From positions 1 to 20,292 of the forward strand of contig JANBPT010000873.1 in NCBI GenBank assembly GCA_027575765.1: a stretch of 20,292 nucleotides of DNA, read 5' to 3'. The translations under genes and the position numbers were made by a program. The stretch is from Tieghemiomyces parasiticus (lineage: Eukaryota > Kickxellomycota > Dimargaritomycetes > Dimargaritales > Dimargaritaceae). The notes under the pieces are model-generated. The model was given only the letters and a program-made list of their open reading frames with translations. It did not search any database and was not told the DNA's origin. Shown piece after piece: positions 18,781 to 20,292 of the stretch; position 1 is the stretch's first letter; each line of letters opens with the position of its first letter.

Positions 18781-20292
18781 TTAACGTGGAGTCTGGGGCC
18801 GGCTCACCCCCGGTGCCCTCACCTCACGGCTCGCGTCGATCCAGGCCTGTAGGAGTTTCTCAGCAATTCCCGGGATCTCCATTTCGACGCGGTGGAAGGC
18901 CTCACCGAGGGTCTTGAGGGCGTTGCGGGCCGGTAGGTGTGGGGTACGTAATTGCATCTGACGGATGACCGGGTCGATCACCTGGCGGTGGGTAGTATGA
19001 GGCGACGTAAAGGTGAAGGTCACCCGATTGGAGCTGGGGCTACCTGGCACGCCGGCGACGTTCCCCGGGGTCGGCCCACCCATCCCACCAAAGCCGCTGC
19101 CATGGGCCGTACGTGGTTGGAACGACGCGGCCGACGGCGAGCCGGAGGATGAGGCATTGACGGGGGTCACCGCCGAGATGGGTTTAGCGGTGGTGGGCGA
19201 ACCCGGTCCGCCCCCACCGGTGGACTTGGGCGGGTGCGGGAGACGTGACGGGGTCGGAGAGGTCCCGGTTTTAGTCGGGAGGGCCTGCATGCCGATCGGG
19301 TTGGTTACGCGTCGCAGCTGCGGGGTAAACTCGCGGTTACCCGACGGCGAGGCCGGGGGTGCGGGTGATGAGGCACCCGAACCTGGCCCTCGGAATCCGG
19401 GGCCCGCGGGCGGGGCTGGGGATGCCGCAGGCACCGGGTGGGCGGTTTGAATGGGCCGCGGGGGTTCACGCGCAGCCGGTTCGGCGGTTTCGGACGACGA
19501 GTCATTGGATGGGGAGCCACGGCGCAAATAGTTGCTGATAAACAGATTGTTCTTGAACTCGGTCGATGGTAACTTGCTGGGAACGGGGGCTTTGATGGCT
19601 GATGGCGACGACGACAACGCCGGTTTGGTACTGGCCGGCGGAGGAGGTGGACCGGTGGGCCCATTGGATCGGGTGTTACCAAACGAGGTCGTACGGTCGA
19701 TCGGGGGCACCGATCCCGTCGGGCGGGTCGGTGTGGAGGGGGTCGCGGGGAGCGGGGTGGCTTCCTTGGCGCGCGATATCCCAGGTGCGGCCGTCTTGGT
19801 CGGGGGCATGGACAGGGGCCGATGGGCACCGGGGCCGGAGGGCAGAGGTGAGGAGGTCTCCCGGCCGGCAGGAGGTTGATTCGAGCGGTACCCAGGTCGT
19901 TCGAGGCCGGACGGTGTACTGGGGCGGTTGTGTGGGTGGGCGCGGGGCGACGGCGGATTGGACATGGGATGGGCCCCGTGGGCGGCAGGCTTGGCGGGGG
20001 CTGGGAGGTCGCCGCCGTAGGCAGGGGTAGGGATCGCTGACGCGGCTCGCTGCCGGTACTGGCCGCTCGACGGGGGCGTCAAGTCGGTAGTCTCGGATGC
20101 GTCAGAGGAGTAGCCGCGACTGGGGCCCGGCGGAGCCCGTGGCGCGGGAAGGGGCGGGAGCGGACTAGCCGATGTAGTCGTTGCGGGCTTGGCGGGCACC
20201 GGTTTCACGGTGCCAAAATCCCAGTTATCCTCGCCACCGCTGGACTCCGACGGCGGCTCGGAACTCTCGTGTTTGCCCGCCGGAGGACGCGG
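18781..20292 (-). CDS. Proline/serine-rich C-terminal region of a probable GCK-III (STE20-family) kinase, 5' truncated
   Basis: The frame is open from the window edge (first codon 20292-20290) to a stop at 18783-18781, giving 503 residues with no ATG near the edge, so the gene starts outside. About 400 residues are low complexity, rich in P, S, T, G and A, with many SP and TP pairs. Three islands look conserved: EDNWDFGTVKP (21-31), EFKNNLFISNYLRRG (245-259) and the end, IDPVIRQMQ...ARNALKTLGEAFHRVEMEIPGIAEKLL (about 439-481). The last resembles the C-terminal segment of MST3/MST4/STK25 (pattern I-x-PV...N-A-x-x-x-L...AE...PGI), which pairs with CCM3; fungal relatives are Kic1, Nak1, Sid1 and Ppk11. 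The kinase domain would lie upstream, outside the window. Without it the call stays an inference; another proline-rich scaffold is possible. Confidence 0.55.
   Translation of the reverse strand, partial: PRPPAGKHESSEPPSESSGGEDNWDFGTVKPVPAKPATTTSASPLPPLPAPRAPPGPSRGYSSDASETTDLTPPSSGQYRQRAASAIPTPAYGGDLPAPAKPAAHGAHPMSNPPSPRAHPHNRPSTPSGLERPGYRSNQPPAGRETSSPLPSGPGAHRPLSMPPTKTAAPGISRAKEATPLPATPSTPTRPTGSVPPIDRTTSFGNTRSNGPTGPPPPPASTKPALSSSPSAIKAPVPSKLPSTEFKNNLFISNYLRRGSPSNDSSSETAEPAAREPPRPIQTAHPVPAASPAPPAGPGFRGPGSGASSPAPPASPSGNREFTPQLRRVTNPIGMQALPTKTGTSPTPSRLPHPPKSTGGGGPGSPTTAKPISAVTPVNASSSGSPSAASFQPRTAHGSGFGGMGGPTPGNVAGVPGSPSSNRVTFTFTSPHTTHRQVIDPVIRQMQLRTPHLPARNALKTLGEAFHRVEMEIPGIAEKLLQAWIDASREVRAPGVSRPQTPR

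Noticed and set aside
18952..20030. Several long plus-strand frames opposite the kinase-tail gene
   Set aside because: These are antisense shadows caused by GC-rich, low-complexity coding sequence on the minus strand; their products are Gly/Arg-rich and featureless.

Overview
The window looks like nuclear DNA of a filamentous fungus. It has GT-AG introns of mostly 58 to 255 bases, RCTAAC-like branch points, GC-rich exons and long intergenic stretches. The gene set fits too: 20S proteasome beta subunits, an ER-type GH47 mannosidase, a Yop1/REEP protein, an MFSD1-like transporter and a GCK-III-like kinase tail. An early-diverging (zygomycete-grade) lineage is possible, but that is only an impression. 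Exons were joined by eye, using reading frame, splice signals and remembered family motifs.

Layout. The last 18 codons of an unidentified gene lie at 1-58 (+). Next come two divergent 20S proteasome genes: beta6 (PRE7/PSMB1 type, 960-2085, minus, 3 exons) and beta5 (PRE2/PSMB5 type, 2580-3586, plus, 2 exons), sharing a 494-base intergenic region. A 3.07-kb stretch (3587-6657) holds simple repeats and no gene I can support. An 11-exon class I alpha-1,2-mannosidase gene (6658-10084, plus) contains a 9-base microexon. It converges on a REEP/Yop1/DP1-family gene (10717-12799, minus, 4 exons) that carries a long proline-rich tail. After a 2.3-kb gap comes an intronless MFSD1-like major facilitator gene (15112-16764, minus). 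Its upstream 2-kb region carries five exact and three one-mismatch copies of ATCWGATAA, the site of fungal iron-responsive GATA factors. The window ends inside a minus-strand gene (18781 to beyond 20292) encoding a proline/serine-rich tail that ends in a helix resembling the C-terminal dimerisation segment of GCK-III (MST3/MST4/Kic1/Nak1) kinases.

How the genes relate. The two proteasome genes encode neighbouring subunits of the beta ring, and the beta5 propeptide is known to matter for beta6 incorporation, so co-expression from one intergenic region makes sense. The mannosidase (ER glycoprotein trimming) and the REEP protein (ER tubule shaping) both act at the ER but are only convergent neighbours. 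The most notable signal is the GATA-site array upstream of the transporter gene, which suggests iron-dependent or other GATA-factor control of a probable vacuolar/lysosomal-type transporter.
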